Source of the DNA: CAVVJA01 sp963779485
GTDB lineage: Bacteria > Actinomycetota > Actinomycetes > Mycobacteriales > Jatrophihabitantaceae
Assembly (NCBI GenBank): GCA_963779485.1
Contig: CAVZYJ010000013.1
Span: 806,001-870,000, forward strand
DNA: 64,000 nt
Direction of reading: 5' to 3'
Below are positions 42,914-52,556 of this stretch, piece by piece. Position 1 is the first letter of the stretch. Every line of letters begins with the position of its first letter. The translations under genes were made by a program, and so were the position numbers. The notes below the pieces were generated by a model, which did not search any database, was not told where the DNA came from, and saw only the letters and a program-made list of their open reading frames with translations.

Positions 42914-43551
42914 TCGAGCACGAGGCGCGGATCGACTGGCCGCACGGCCGAGGCCGACGGCCCGAACGCGACCTGGCCGATCCGATCTCGCTCGATCTCG
43001 GTCGCGACCTCCTCGGCGATGTGCGGGCCGACCTCTCGTTCCACCAGCCAGAGGGCCAGATCCAGACCGGCCGTGACGCCGGCCGACGTTATGACGTTGC
43101 CGTCATCGACGACGCGCGCGTCGATGACGTGAGCTCCGTAGGCCGGCAGCTGATCGAGCGCGCTGTGATGTGTTGTCGCAGGGCGCCCACGCAACAGGCC
43201 AGCCTCGGCCAGCAGCATCGCGCCCGTGCACACCGAGGCTAGCCACCGGAGGTTCGGCGCCAGGGCTGCGAGCCGGGCGGGCAGTATGCCGCGCCGTGCT
43301 TCGTGCCATGCCCCGGCGGGTGAACGGTCGTTCCAGCCGCCACCGGGGACGACGACCGCGTCGGGGTCGCCGAGCGTGCGGCTGACCGCCACCACGGTCC
43401 CGTGCGATCCGCGCACCTCGCCGGCTCGATGGGCTGCGACCAGCTCCACCTCGAAGGGCGCCCCGCCGCGGGCCGCATTGGCAAAGATCTCGTAGGGGCC
43501 GATCGCATCGATCTCGTCGAAACCGTCGTAGAGCAGCACTTCGATCCGCAT
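42883..43551 (-). CDS. DJ-1/PfpI-family protein
   Basis: The 222-residue protein has a nucleophilic-elbow cysteine in LASVCTGAMLLAEAG (about residue 105) and an N-terminal acidic residue in LLYDGFDEIDAIGPYEIF. It also shows THHSALDQL and ITSAGVTAGLDLALWL. This is the ThiJ/PfpI group close to isonitrile hydratases and AraC-type fusion domains, but no HTH is fused. Function: glutamine-amidotransferase-like fold, activity unknown. Confidence 0.85.
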   Translation of the reverse strand: MRIEVLLYDGFDEIDAIGPYEIFANAARGGAPFEVELVAAHRAGEVRGSHGTVVAVSRTLGDPDAVVVPGGGWNDRSPAGAWHEARRGILPARLAALAPNLRWLASVCTGAMLLAEAGLLRGRPATTHHSALDQLPAYGAHVIDARVVDDGNVITSAGVTAGLDLALWLVEREVGPHIAEEVATEIERDRIGQVAFGPSASAVRPVDPRLVLDQSRTMPITP

Positions 43552-43638
43552 GCGGCAATCATCGTCATCAGTTACCGACTACGAACAGACTGCTCACCGA
43601 CCTGTGCCGTCCGAATCCGGCCACGTACCGTCGATGTT

Positions 43639-44070
43639 ATGACGCAGACCGACCGGGCCAACGTAGTGAAGACTGATGCGCAATGGCGCGCCGAACTGTC
43701 GCCCGAGGAGTACGCCGTTCTCCGGAAGGCGGCCACCGAACGACCGTTCACCGGCGAGTACACCGACAACAAGCGAATCGGCGTGTATCGCTGCCGGGCC
43801 TGCGGAGCCGAACTGTTCCGGAGCGAGGCGAAATTCGATTCGCATTGCGGCTGGCCGAGTTTCTTCACCCCGCTCGCCGGCGATCGGGTCATCGAGCGCG
43901 TTGACAGGAGTCTGGGCACGCGGCGCGTCGAGGTCATCTGTGCCAACTGCCACAGTCACCTCGGGCACGTGTTCGAGGGTGAGGGTTACGGCACTCCCAC
44001 CGACCTGCGCTACTGCATCAACTCGGTCGCGCTGACCTTCGAGGAACTAGCACCGGCTGAACCTGAGTAA
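43639..44070 (+). CDS. msrB: peptide-methionine (R)-S-oxide reductase MsrB
   Basis: The 143-residue protein repairs oxidised methionine. It has two CxxC zinc pairs (YRCRACGAELF and CANCHSHLGHVF), the CGWPSFF motif and the catalytic cysteine in LRYCINSVAL. The ATG at 43639 begins MTQTDRANVVKTD. It fits the Rv2674 position beside hemQ-hemG-hemE in mycobacteria. Confidence 0.93.
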   Translation: MTQTDRANVVKTDAQWRAELSPEEYAVLRKAATERPFTGEYTDNKRIGVYRCRACGAELFRSEAKFDSHCGWPSFFTPLAGDRVIERVDRSLGTRRVEVICANCHSHLGHVFEGEGYGTPTDLRYCINSVALTFEELAPAEPE

Positions 44071-44105
44071 GGGCGCCAGGCCGGGTAGCCGTTTACGGTG
44101 AGAGC

Positions 44106-45743
44106 ATGTTGCTGCCTGGTCAACGACCGCCCGTGCTGCTCGAGCTCGACCTCACCGAGCTTCCTGTCGAGCCCGGCGTGGACGACCCGCTCGCTCGATT
44201 CCGCGCGCGCGGCCGTCAACAGCTGCGGCCCACGCTACGCGCGCTGCACGAGGCGGCCGCCGACCGTCACGTTCTCGGCCTGATCGCGAAGGTGGGTTCG
44301 GGCCTGCCGTGGGCGATCATGCAAGAACTGCGCCTCGGGGTCCGAGCCTTCACCGCGAGTGGCAAGCCCACGCTGGCCTGGGCGGACAGTTTCGGCGAGG
44401 ACTCCGGCGGGATGGCCGGGTACGTGCTCGCGACCAGCTTCGACGAGATCTGGCTGCAACCGGGCGGCGGGCTGGGCCTGCTCGGGGTCGGAGTCGAGAC
44501 GACTTTCGTCCGGGGCGCGCTCGACCGGCTGGGGATCGAGCCGCAGCTCGAGCAGCGATATGAATTCAAGAACGCGGCTGACCGGCTCCTGCGTACCGAA
44601 TTCACCGAGGCTCACCGGACCGCCCTCGATCGGCTCGCCGAGTCGGTCTTTACCGACGCCGTCGGGGCGATCGCCGACGGGCGAGGCCTGGACGTGGCCC
44701 GCGTCCGGGAGCTCGCCGATACCGGCCCCCGTACGGCGGACGAGGCGCGGGAGGCGGGCCTGGTCGACCGGCTCGGGTATCGGGACGAGGCGTATGCCGC
44801 CCTGCAGGCGCGGGTCGCTGCCGATGCCGACCTGCTGTTTGCCGACCGCTGGCGACCGCGCCGCCGGCCGCATTTCTTGACCCGTCGGCGCCCCCACCTC
44901 GCCCTCGTCGAGGCACGCGGCGTGATCGTCTCCGGACGCACCCGCCGAGGCGCGACCGGAAGGCAGGTCGGCGCTGATTCGATCGGGACCGCGCTGCGTG
45001 CGGCAGCGGAGGACGACCACGTCGCCGCCGTCGTCCTGCACATCGACTCGCCCGGCGGCTCGGCCGTCGCGTCCGACACGATCTGGCGCGAGGTCAGCCG
45101 GGTCCGCGAGGTCGGCAAACCGGTCGTGGTGTCCATGGGGGAAACCGCCGCGTCCGGCGGGTATTTCATCGCCTGCCCGGCCGATGTCATCGTGGCGCTG
45201 CCCGCGACGCTGACCGGATCGATCGGCGTGTTCGGCGGCAAGGTGGTGGTGCGTGAGCTGTTCGATCGGGTCGGGCTGACCACCGGGATGATCTCCCACG
45301 GCGCGCGGTCGCTGATGTTCTCCTCCCGGCGCGGATTCAGCGACGACGAGCGCGAGCGCCTGGCCGCCACGATCGACGCCATCTATGACGACTTCGTGGC
45401 CAAGGTCGCGCAAGGGCGGGACCGCTCGATCGCCGAGATAGAGAGCATCGCCCGGGGGCGGGTGTGGACCGGACGGGACGCCCTCGATATCGGGCTCGTC
45501 GACGAACTCGGCGGCCTGCGCGACGCCGTGCGGATTGCCCGCGCCCGCGCCGATCTGCCCGCCGACGCACCCGTGCGGCCCGCCGTACACCTGTCACCGT
45601 GGGCCCGGCTGGGCCGCCCCAAGAACAGCGAGGACCCGCGAGCGGCGCGCAGCGCGATGCTGCCGAGCGCCGCCGACATCATGACCACGCTGGGCCTGCC
45701 GACGACGTCCGCCCTCCGCATGCCGCCGATCACGCTTCGCTGA
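44106..45743 (+). CDS. sppA: signal peptide peptidase SppA (long, two-domain type)
   Basis: The 545-residue serine protease of the S49 family has the catalytic Ser in MGETAASGGYFIACPA and the Lys in RYEFKNAADRLL, a Ser/Lys dyad spread over the two tandem ClpP-like domains (about 50-245 and 270-470). HIDSPGGSAVAS and TGSIGVFGGKVV flank the active site. It degrades cleaved signal peptides at the membrane, but no clear N-terminal anchor is visible here. It follows msrB by 35 bp and is convergent with hemQ across repeat copy B. Confidence 0.9.
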   Translation: MLLPGQRPPVLLELDLTELPVEPGVDDPLARFRARGRQQLRPTLRALHEAAADRHVLGLIAKVGSGLPWAIMQELRLGVRAFTASGKPTLAWADSFGEDSGGMAGYVLATSFDEIWLQPGGGLGLLGVGVETTFVRGALDRLGIEPQLEQRYEFKNAADRLLRTEFTEAHRTALDRLAESVFTDAVGAIADGRGLDVARVRELADTGPRTADEAREAGLVDRLGYRDEAYAALQARVAADADLLFADRWRPRRRPHFLTRRRPHLALVEARGVIVSGRTRRGATGRQVGADSIGTALRAAAEDDHVAAVVLHIDSPGGSAVASDTIWREVSRVREVGKPVVVSMGETAASGGYFIACPADVIVALPATLTGSIGVFGGKVVVRELFDRVGLTTGMISHGARSLMFSSRRGFSDDERERLAATIDAIYDDFVAKVAQGRDRSIAEIESIARGRVWTGRDALDIGLVDELGGLRDAVRIARARADLPADAPVRPAVHLSPWARLGRPKNSEDPRAARSAMLPSAADIMTTLGLPTTSALRMPPITLR

Positions 45744-45786
45744 CGCGCGATCCTCGCCGGTCTCGTCGGTCTCGTCGATCTACGAG

Positions 45787-45833
45787 GTGATCTTTGACTT
45801 ATCGTCGCCCCACGGCAGTAAGTCCAAGATCAC
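45787..45833. repeat. 47-bp palindromic repeat, copy B
   Basis: Arms GTGATCTTTGACTT and AAGTCCAAGATCAC (one mismatch) enclose 19 bases. It matches copy A at 11006-11052 when reversed, including total length and part of the flank (TGGCGCC). It sits between convergent sppA and hemQ, a place suited to a bidirectional terminator. Confidence 0.8.
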
Positions 45834-45879
45834 GAACCGTGGGGGTTGGCGCCTGGCGGGGCGGGCAGGGCGACACCCG

Positions 45880-46575
45880 CTACGGGAGCACCGAGACGAT
45901 CTCGGCGATGCTGCGCCGGGTTCCGGTGTAGAACGGCACCTCTTCGCGAACGTGCCGCCGGGTCTCGGACGATCGCAGGTGCCGCATGAGATCGACGATG
46001 CGGTGCAGATCGTCGGCCTCGAAGGCCAGGATCCACTCGTAGTCGCCGAGCGCGAACGCGGCGACGGTGTTCGCCCGCACGTCCGGGTACTCGCGGGCCA
46101 GCTGACCGTGCTCGGCCAGGAGCGCGCGCCGTTCCACCTCGGGCAGCAGGTACCACTCGTACGACCGTACGAACGGGTAGACGCACACGTAGCGCCGCGG
46201 TTCCTCCTCGGCTAGAAAGGCCGGGATGTGGCTGCGGTTGAACTCGGCCGGACGGTGTAGCGCCATGACGGACCAGACCGGGTCGAGGTGCTGCCCCAGG
46301 CCGGTGCGCCGCAGCCGGCTGTAGGCGTCCTGCAAAGCCTCGGCCGTCGGAGCGTGCCACCACACCATCAGGTCGGCGTCGGCCCGCAGGGCGCTCACGT
46401 CATAGGTACCGCGGACGGTCACGTCCTTCGCGGCGAGCTGCTCGAACAGCTCGGTGACCTCGTCCGCGAGCCGGGGCCGATCGCCGTCGCCTATCGACTG
46501 GCCCAGCCGGAAGACCGACCAGGCGGTATAGCGAATAAGCGCGTTGAGTTCCCGCGCTTTCTTTCCGTCGACCAT
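45880..46575 (-). CDS. hemQ: coproheme decarboxylase HemQ
   Basis: The 231-residue chlorite-dismutase-family protein catalyses the last step of the coproporphyrin-dependent haem pathway: peroxide-driven decarboxylation of coproheme III to haem b. It shows the actinobacterial motif YPFVRSYEWYLLP, then DVRANTVAAFALGDYEWILAF and the C-terminal REEVPFYTGTRR. The neighbours hemG and hemE encode earlier steps in the same direction. The start ATG at 46575 follows the hemG stop by 4 bp. Confidence 0.93.
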   Translation of the reverse strand: MVDGKKARELNALIRYTAWSVFRLGQSIGDGDRPRLADEVTELFEQLAAKDVTVRGTYDVSALRADADLMVWWHAPTAEALQDAYSRLRRTGLGQHLDPVWSVMALHRPAEFNRSHIPAFLAEEEPRRYVCVYPFVRSYEWYLLPEVERRALLAEHGQLAREYPDVRANTVAAFALGDYEWILAFEADDLHRIVDLMRHLRSSETRRHVREEVPFYTGTRRSIAEIVSVLP

Positions 46576-46579
46576 GGGG

Positions 46580-47965
46580 TCATTGTCCCGTCTGAACGAG
46601 GGTCGCGCAGGCCTGGGCGACGGCGGCGTGGGCCGAAGCGATGCAGGCCGGGATGCCGAGCCCGTCGTAAGCGGCCCCGCACACAGCCAGCCCGGGGACA
46701 GCGGCCACGGCGCTGCGGATGCGGGCGACCCGCTCGACGTGGCCGATCCCGTACTGGGGCAGACCGCCGCCCCAGCGGGTGACCAACGCGTCCACCGGTG
46801 CCGCGGCGACGCCGAGCAGGGTGCGCAGGTCGCTGCGCACCAGCCCGATCAGCTCCTCGTCGCGAACGCTGCAGGTCACGCGTCTCGCCGACCCGGCCGA
46901 TCGAGGCTCGAAGCACGTCCAGGCCGGGCGGCAGCCCGGGCCACTTCTGCGACGTGAGCGTGACGCCCTTGACGGCCAACCGTTCCCGGGCGCCCACGAG
47001 CAGGCCACTGCCCGGCGGCAGGCGTACGCCCGAGTAGGCCAGCGTGACGATGGCGACGCTCGCCGTCTCGATCGCACCGAGCTCGGCGGCCGCGCGGGGG
47101 GCCACCGCCCGCACCACGCCCGCCGCCTTGGCCGGCGGAATGGCGACGATCACCGCGTCGGCGGCGATCCGCTCCGCTTGCGGCACCGGCCCGCACTCGA
47201 GCGCGAATCCGTCCGGGGTCCGCCGGATCGAGCGGACGGTCACGCCGGTGCGCACCGTGAACCGGCCGGACGCGGCGAGCGCCTCCGGCAACCGTCCGAC
47301 CCCGCCGCGGATCGCCGCGAACACCGGACCGGACGAGGGCGCGCCGCCATCCCCGGCGGCGGCCCGCGCTGCGGCAACGAGCGAACCCCCGATCGTGCAG
47401 CCGCGCAGCGAGCGCCGGCAGCGCCGCGCGCAGCGAGATCCGGTCGGCCCGTCCGGCGTAGACGCCCGCGAGCAGCGGCTCGACGAGTCGGTCGACGATC
47501 TCATCGCCGAGCCGCTCCCGAACCAACGCACCGATCCCGACGTCGTCGACCAGAGGCGGCAGCGCGGGAAGCATCGGTTCGGTCTCGATCGCCGATACCG
47601 ACGCCAGGCTGAGCACCCCGGACGACCGCGCCGCGGCTGCGTCGAACGGAACGCCCATCAACGTCCCGGCGGGCAGCGGGTGCAGGACCCCGGCGGCGTA
47701 GACGGACGCCGACGTCGTCACCGCGTCGACCAGCTCGTCGCCGAGACCCGCGGCTCGGGTGAGCTCGAGGGCCTCCGGACGGCGGGTGAGCATGCGCCTC
47801 GGCTCCGACGTCTACCGGCTGGCCGGCGACGGAGGCGACGCGGAGCTTGCCGCCGATCTGCGGCGCCGCTTCGAGCACCGTCACGGCCGCCGACGGAAGG
47901 CGATCGCAGATCGTCCAGGCCGCGGCCAGGCCCGCGATGCCACCACCGACGACCACGACTTCCAC
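46580..47965 (-). CDS. hemG: protoporphyrinogen/coproporphyrinogen oxidase HemG/HemY, frame broken three times
   Basis: The N-terminal FAD motif (VVVGGGIAGLAAAW) and the end (ACIASAHAAVAQACATLV) lie in different frames. Three joins are needed: near 47794, 47391 and 46868. At each place removing one base (G on the displayed strand) restores continuous homology, giving a protein of about 460 residues with IGGKLR, GAEAMLTRRPE and GGSLVAAARAA segments. The enzyme oxidises coproporphyrinogen III (or protoporphyrinogen) with FAD. It lies between hemE and hemQ. Three identical-type indels in an essential gene suggest sequence error. Confidence 0.85.
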
Positions 47966-47966
47966 G

Positions 47967-49013
47967 TCAGTCCGTCAGCTCCATGACGAGGGCGACGACT
48001 CGGGTGAGCACGTCCGGATCGGTCTCGGGAAGCACGCCGTGTCCGAGGTTGAAGATGTGCCCGGCGGCGCCGCGCCCTTCGGCGACGATGCGCCGCACCG
48101 CAGCGTCGATGACCGGCCAATCCGCCAGCAGCAGCGCCGGGTCGAGGTTGCCCTGGACGACGGCGCCCGGGCCTAGCCGCCGCGCTGCCTCCGACAGCGG
48201 CACCCGCCAGTCGACGCCCACGACGTCGGCGCCAGCGGTTCGCATGAGCGCCAGCAGCTCGCCCGTGCCCACGCCGAAGTGGATGCGCGGGACGCCACGC
48301 CCGCCCAGCGACTCCAGGACGGCTCGGCTGTGCGGCAGCACGAAGTGCTCGTAGTCGGCGGCGGACAGCGCCCCGGCCCACGAGTCGAACAGCTGCACCG
48401 CGGCCGCCCCGGCGTCCACCTGCACGCCCAGATAGGTCGCCGAGATCGTGGCCAGCCGGGCCAGCAGGGCGTGCCACAGCGCCGGCTCGCCGTGCATCAG
48501 CGCCTTGGTGCGGGTGTGCTCGCGGGACGGGCCGCCCTCGATCAGATAGCTGGCCAGCGTGAACGGCGCCCCGGCGAACCCGATGAGCGGCGTCGCGCCC
48601 AACTCGGGAACGAGCGCGGACACCGCCTCGGTCAGGTAGGGGACGTCGCTCGGCTCCAGTGGGCGCAGCCGATCGAGGTCGCTCATCGTGCGGATCGGCT
48701 TCTCCACGACCGGCCCGATCCCGGAGACGATGTCGACGCCGACACCGACCGCAGCCAACGGCACGACGATGTCGGAGAACAGGATCGCCGCATCGACGTG
48801 GTGCCGACGCACCGGCTGCAGGGTCAGCTCGGTAACCAGGTCCGGCGTTCGGCAGGCCTCGAGCATGCCCGTCCCGGCGCGGGCCAGCCGGTACTCGGGC
48901 AGTGAACGACCGGCTTGCCGCATGAACCACACCGGCGGTCGCGGACCGGGCCGGCCGAACGCCGCGCGCACCAGCAGTGAGTCAGCCGCTGCGGGCGGAA
49001 CACTCGTCATCAC
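47967..49013 (-). CDS. hemE: uroporphyrinogen decarboxylase HemE
   Basis: The 348-residue TIM-barrel enzyme decarboxylates uroporphyrinogen III to coproporphyrinogen III. Conserved segments are RPPVWFMRQAGRSLPEYR near the start, then IGFAGAPFTLASYLIEGG and HFGVGTGELL with GHGVLPETDPD near the end. The next gene, hemG, starts 2 bp after the stop, so hemE-hemG-hemQ form one operon. Confidence 0.95.
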   Translation of the reverse strand: MMTSVPPAAADSLLVRAAFGRPGPRPPVWFMRQAGRSLPEYRLARAGTGMLEACRTPDLVTELTLQPVRRHHVDAAILFSDIVVPLAAVGVGVDIVSGIGPVVEKPIRTMSDLDRLRPLEPSDVPYLTEAVSALVPELGATPLIGFAGAPFTLASYLIEGGPSREHTRTKALMHGEPALWHALLARLATISATYLGVQVDAGAAAVQLFDSWAGALSAADYEHFVLPHSRAVLESLGGRGVPRIHFGVGTGELLALMRTAGADVVGVDWRVPLSEAARRLGPGAVVQGNLDPALLLADWPVIDAAVRRIVAEGRGAAGHIFNLGHGVLPETDPDVLTRVVALVMELTD

Positions 49014-49126
49014 GCCTCATCGTGCCATGCCCCACTCTCCACCTCGGGTCGGCGAGCCTCCCGAACTCGACCGGTGGGCTGTGCGAGCGTCACTGGCAAC
49101 GACGGACCAACCACGGGAGCCACGCG

Positions 49127-49330
49127 ATGGACGGGATGGAGCAGATGGTCGACGACGGCTACCTCGACTGCCCGGTGTGCGGCTGCCCGTGCCCGGCGGA
49201 AATGCCCGACTGCCGGGATGGTCACGGTGCTGATTGCCCGGACGTCGCCTGCGCGCTCTGCGGGACTGCGCTGTTCTTCGACCCTATCCTTCCGCGTGTG
49301 ACCCGTCGGCCCGCACGGCGAGCGGCCTGA
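49127..49330 (+). CDS. small cysteine-rich protein
   Basis: The 67-residue protein has nine cysteines, in patterns CPVCGCPC, DC, DC and CALCG, suggesting a zinc-binding knuckle. Residues 1-50 contain all cysteines; the tail is basic (TRRPARRAA). I do not recognise the family. It is divergent from hemE and precedes DUF3000 by 13 bp, so it may belong to the DUF3000-rnd operon. The ATG at 49127 is plausible, with two other ATGs nearby. Confidence 0.55.
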   Translation: MDGMEQMVDDGYLDCPVCGCPCPAEMPDCRDGHGADCPDVACALCGTALFFDPILPRVTRRPARRAA

Positions 49331-49343
49331 TCCCGCCCCGTCC

Positions 49344-49955
49344 ATGACGCCGAGCACCCCCGTCTCCCCGGCCGCTGACCGTGATCATCCGGCACCGGCA
49401 GCTCCCGCGAGCAACTCACCCAGCGAGTTCCGCAAGGCGGTCGACAGCCTGCGGCGCACCCAGGTGCGCTCGGAGATCCGGGTCGAACCGATCCGGCCAC
49501 CACAGCGACTCGCGCCCTGGACCTATGCGCTGTCCGCGGAGATCCCCACCCGGGACGGTGGCGAGCTGGCCACCGGCCGCCTGGTCCTGCTGTACGACCC
49601 CGACGGTGTCGAGGCGTGGGACGGCGTGCTCCGGCTGGTCGCCTTCGCGTCAGCCGAGATCGAGCCCGACATCGGCGGCGATCCCCTCCTGCCCGAAGTC
49701 GGCTGGAGTTGGCTGACCGGGGCGCTCCGCGAGCGGGCCGCGGCGCATCGCGCGGCGGGCGGCACGGTCACCCAGACCACCTCGACGCGGTTCGGCGACC
49801 TGCACGGTCCCCGCACCACCGTCACACTCGAACTCCGCGGGTCGTGGACGGCCGACACAGCGGACCTGCGCCCGCACCTGCTCGCCTTCGCCGATCTGCT
49901 CAGCATGGCGGCCGGATTGCCCCCCGAAGGAGTGGCCGTCCTTCCGACCGCCTGA
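49344..49955 (+). CDS. DUF3000-family protein
   Basis: The 203-residue protein is actinobacteria-specific. After a Pro/Ala-rich leader it shows FRKAVDSLRRTQVRSEIRVE, APWTYALSAEI and VLLYDPDGVEAWDGVLRLVAF, matching DUF3000. Its function is unknown. It is conserved next to hemE and rnd in mycobacteria (Rv2680 position) and overlaps no gene; rnd starts 2 bp after its stop, so the two are co-translated. Confidence 0.88.
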   Translation: MTPSTPVSPAADRDHPAPAAPASNSPSEFRKAVDSLRRTQVRSEIRVEPIRPPQRLAPWTYALSAEIPTRDGGELATGRLVLLYDPDGVEAWDGVLRLVAFASAEIEPDIGGDPLLPEVGWSWLTGALRERAAAHRAAGGTVTQTTSTRFGDLHGPRTTVTLELRGSWTADTADLRPHLLAFADLLSMAAGLPPEGVAVLPTA

Positions 49956-49957
49956 CC

Positions 49958-51235
49958 ATGGCCGACGACTCACCCTCGGCCGCAGCGGGCGAGACGCGAT
50001 CCTCCACCGAACGCCGCGTGCCGGTGCTGCGTGAGCCAGCCGACGGAGTACCCGAGCCAATCGTCACCACCGACGGTTTGGCGCACGCCGCGGCCGCGCT
50101 TGCGGCCGGCTCCGGTCCGGTGGCCGTCGATGCCGAGCGCGCGTCGGGCTATCGCTACAGCCAGCGGGCGTACCTGGTCCAGCTGCGCCGCGTGGGCGTG
50201 GGCACCGTGCTCATCGACCCGTTGCCCATCGGCCCGGCGGGATTCGAGCAGCTGGCTGACGCCGTGAACGGCACCGAGTGGATTCTGCATGCCGCCACCC
50301 AGGATCTGCCGTGCCTGGCCGAGCTCGGACTACGCCCGGCCCGGCTGTTCGACACCGAGCTGGCCGGCCGGCTGCTCGGCGAGGAGCGGGTCGCACTCGG
50401 CACGATGGTCGAGCAGTGGCTCGACGTGCGTCTGGAGAAGGAGCATTCGGCGGCCGACTGGAGCACCCGGCCGCTCCCCCGGGACTGGCTCGCCTACGCG
50501 GCGCTGGACGTCGAGCTGCTCATCCCGCTCCACGAGGTTCTGGCTCGGCAGCTGGCCGCCGCCGGGAAGGCGGAATGGGCGGCCGAAGAGTTCGAAGCGA
50601 TCCGGACCGCTCCGCCGGCGGAGCCGCGCGAGAACCCGTGGCGCCGGACGTCCGGCCTGCATGTGATCCGAACCCGGCGCGAGCTCGCGGTTGTCCGGTC
50701 ACTCTGGTACGCCCGTGATACCTGGGCGGCGGAGCGGGATGTGTCGCCGGGTCGGTTGCTGCCCGACTCGGCCATCATCGCGGCGGCAGGAGCCAACCTC
50801 GCCGGGCCGTCCGACCTGGCCCAGCTGCCCACCTTCCGCGGACCCCGGCAGCGCCGGGCGATCGGCCGGTGGTGGGACGCCGTGGCCAGGGCCCTGGCGC
50901 TACCCGACGCCGATCTGCCGCAGTCGGCCGGCCGGCCCGATGCGATCCCGCCGACCAGCCGATGGCGGGAGCGTGACCCGGACGCCGCCGCTCGGCTTAT
51001 GGCGTGTCGCGACGTCGTCGCCAGGCTCGCCGCCCAGCATCAGGTTCTGGCCCAAAACCTGCTGGCCGGAGACATCGTGCGCAGGCTCGCCTGGGAGCCC
51101 CCCGATCCGCCGGACCGGTCCGGCGTGGGCACCGCCCTCGCCCGCTTCGGCGCCCGCCCATGGCAGATCGGGCTGACGGCCCAGGCGCTCAGCGATGCCC
51201 TGCGCGCGGCGAACGCCGCCGAATCGAGTCCATGA
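49958..51235 (+). CDS. rnd: ribonuclease D with HRDC domain
   Basis: The 425-residue DEDDy exonuclease has motif I VAVDAERASGYRYSQRA, motif II in WILHAATQDLPCLAELG and motif III in WLAYAALDVELLIPLH (Tyr and Asp). A C-terminal HRDC domain (about 230-300, beginning LAVVRSLWYARDTWA) is followed by a second helical region. It trims RNA 3' ends. The ATG at 49958 begins MADDSPSAAAGE. Confidence 0.92.
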   Translation: MADDSPSAAAGETRSSTERRVPVLREPADGVPEPIVTTDGLAHAAAALAAGSGPVAVDAERASGYRYSQRAYLVQLRRVGVGTVLIDPLPIGPAGFEQLADAVNGTEWILHAATQDLPCLAELGLRPARLFDTELAGRLLGEERVALGTMVEQWLDVRLEKEHSAADWSTRPLPRDWLAYAALDVELLIPLHEVLARQLAAAGKAEWAAEEFEAIRTAPPAEPRENPWRRTSGLHVIRTRRELAVVRSLWYARDTWAAERDVSPGRLLPDSAIIAAAGANLAGPSDLAQLPTFRGPRQRRAIGRWWDAVARALALPDADLPQSAGRPDAIPPTSRWRERDPDAAARLMACRDVVARLAAQHQVLAQNLLAGDIVRRLAWEPPDPPDRSGVGTALARFGARPWQIGLTAQALSDALRAANAAESSP

Positions 51236-51334
51236 CCCTCGGGCCGCGCCCGCACCTGGGATGTGCCGCCTGGCCCGGATCCGACCCACCGACTATCGTC
51301 TAAGTTACCGATGAGTAGCTTTCGAGGAGCACCA

Positions 51335-52556
51335 GTGGGTACACCTGCATCGCCTCGCGCGCTGCGCGACGTCGTCTTCGTCGACGGGGTTCGGACCCCG
51401 TTCGGCCGGGCCGGCGAGAAGGGCAACTACGCCGAGACCCGAGCCGACGACATGGTCGTGGCCGTCATCCGGGAGTTGCTCCGCCGCCACCCGCAGCTGC
51501 CGCCGGACCGCATTGACGACGTGGCCATCGCCGCCGCCACCCAGATCGGCGACCAGGGACTCACCCTGGGCCGCATCGCGACCATCCTCGCCGGTCTCCC
51601 CCGCAGCGTCCCGGGCTATTCGATCGACCGGATGTGCGCCGGCGCGATGACTGCCGTCACGACGCTGGCCGGCGGTATCGCGTTCGGCGCCTACGACGTG
51701 GCCATCGCCGGCGGCGTCGAGCACATGGGCCGTCACCCAATGGCCGAAGGGGCCGATCCCAACCCGCGGTTCCTCGCCGAGAAGCTTGTCGACCTGTCCG
51801 CGTTGTCGATGGGCGCGACCGCCGAGAACCTGCACGACCGGTACCCGAACCTGACCCGGGAGCGCGCCGACGCCTTCGCCGCGGCCAGCCAGGCCAAGCT
51901 GGCCAAGGCCTACGCGGACGGAAGGATCCAGCCGGACCTCGTGCCGGTGGCGACCCGGTCCAGCGCGCTGGGGTGGGGGCTCGCCACCCGGGACGAACCG
52001 CCGCGTCCAGGGACCACGGTCGAGGCGCTCGCCGGGCTCCGAACGCCGTTCCGGCCCCACGGCCGTGTCACCGCCGGCAACTCCGCCGGCCTCACCGACG
52101 GCGCCACGGCCTGCCTGCTCGCCGCCGTCCGACGCGGCCGCCGAGCTAGGCCTGCCGAACCGGATGCGTCTGGTCGGCTACGGCTTCGCCGGCGTCGACC
52201 CCGAGGTCATGGGGGTCGGCCCGATCCCGTCGACCGAGAAGGCGCTGCGAGCCACGGGACTGCGCATCGAGGACATCGGGCTGTTCGAGCTCAACGAGGC
52301 CTTCGCCGTGCAGGTGCTGGCCTTTCTCGACCACTTCGGCCTGGCTGACGACGATCCTCGGGTCAACATCTACGGCGGCGCCATCGCCGTCGGCCACCCG
52401 CTCGCCTCGTCGGGAGTGCGACTCATGACGCAGCTGGCCCGCCAGTTCGTCGACCACCCCGAGGTGCGCTACGGCCTCACCGCGATGTGCGTCGGTCTGG
52501 GGCAGGGCGGCAGCGTCGTCTGGGAGAACCCGCACTACACCGGTGGGCAGTCGTGA
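51335..52556 (+). CDS. fadA: acetyl-CoA acyltransferase FadA, one frameshift
   Basis: The thiolase of fatty-acid beta-oxidation has the nucleophile cysteine in IDRMCAGAMTAV, His in IYGGAIAVGHPLASSG and the last Cys in LTAMCVGLGQGG. The N-terminal and C-terminal halves are in different frames; removing one G at about 52137 joins ACLLAA to SDAAAELGLP, as in homologues. The repaired protein has about 406 residues. The GTG at 51335 follows GAGGAG and is preferred; ATG 51311 is an alternative. fadB follows with a 4-bp overlap (GTGA). Confidence 0.88.

Noticed and set aside
46580..47965. Programmed frameshifting in hemG
   Set aside because: There are three separate shifts, no slippery heptamers, and the same extra-G pattern in unrelated genes.
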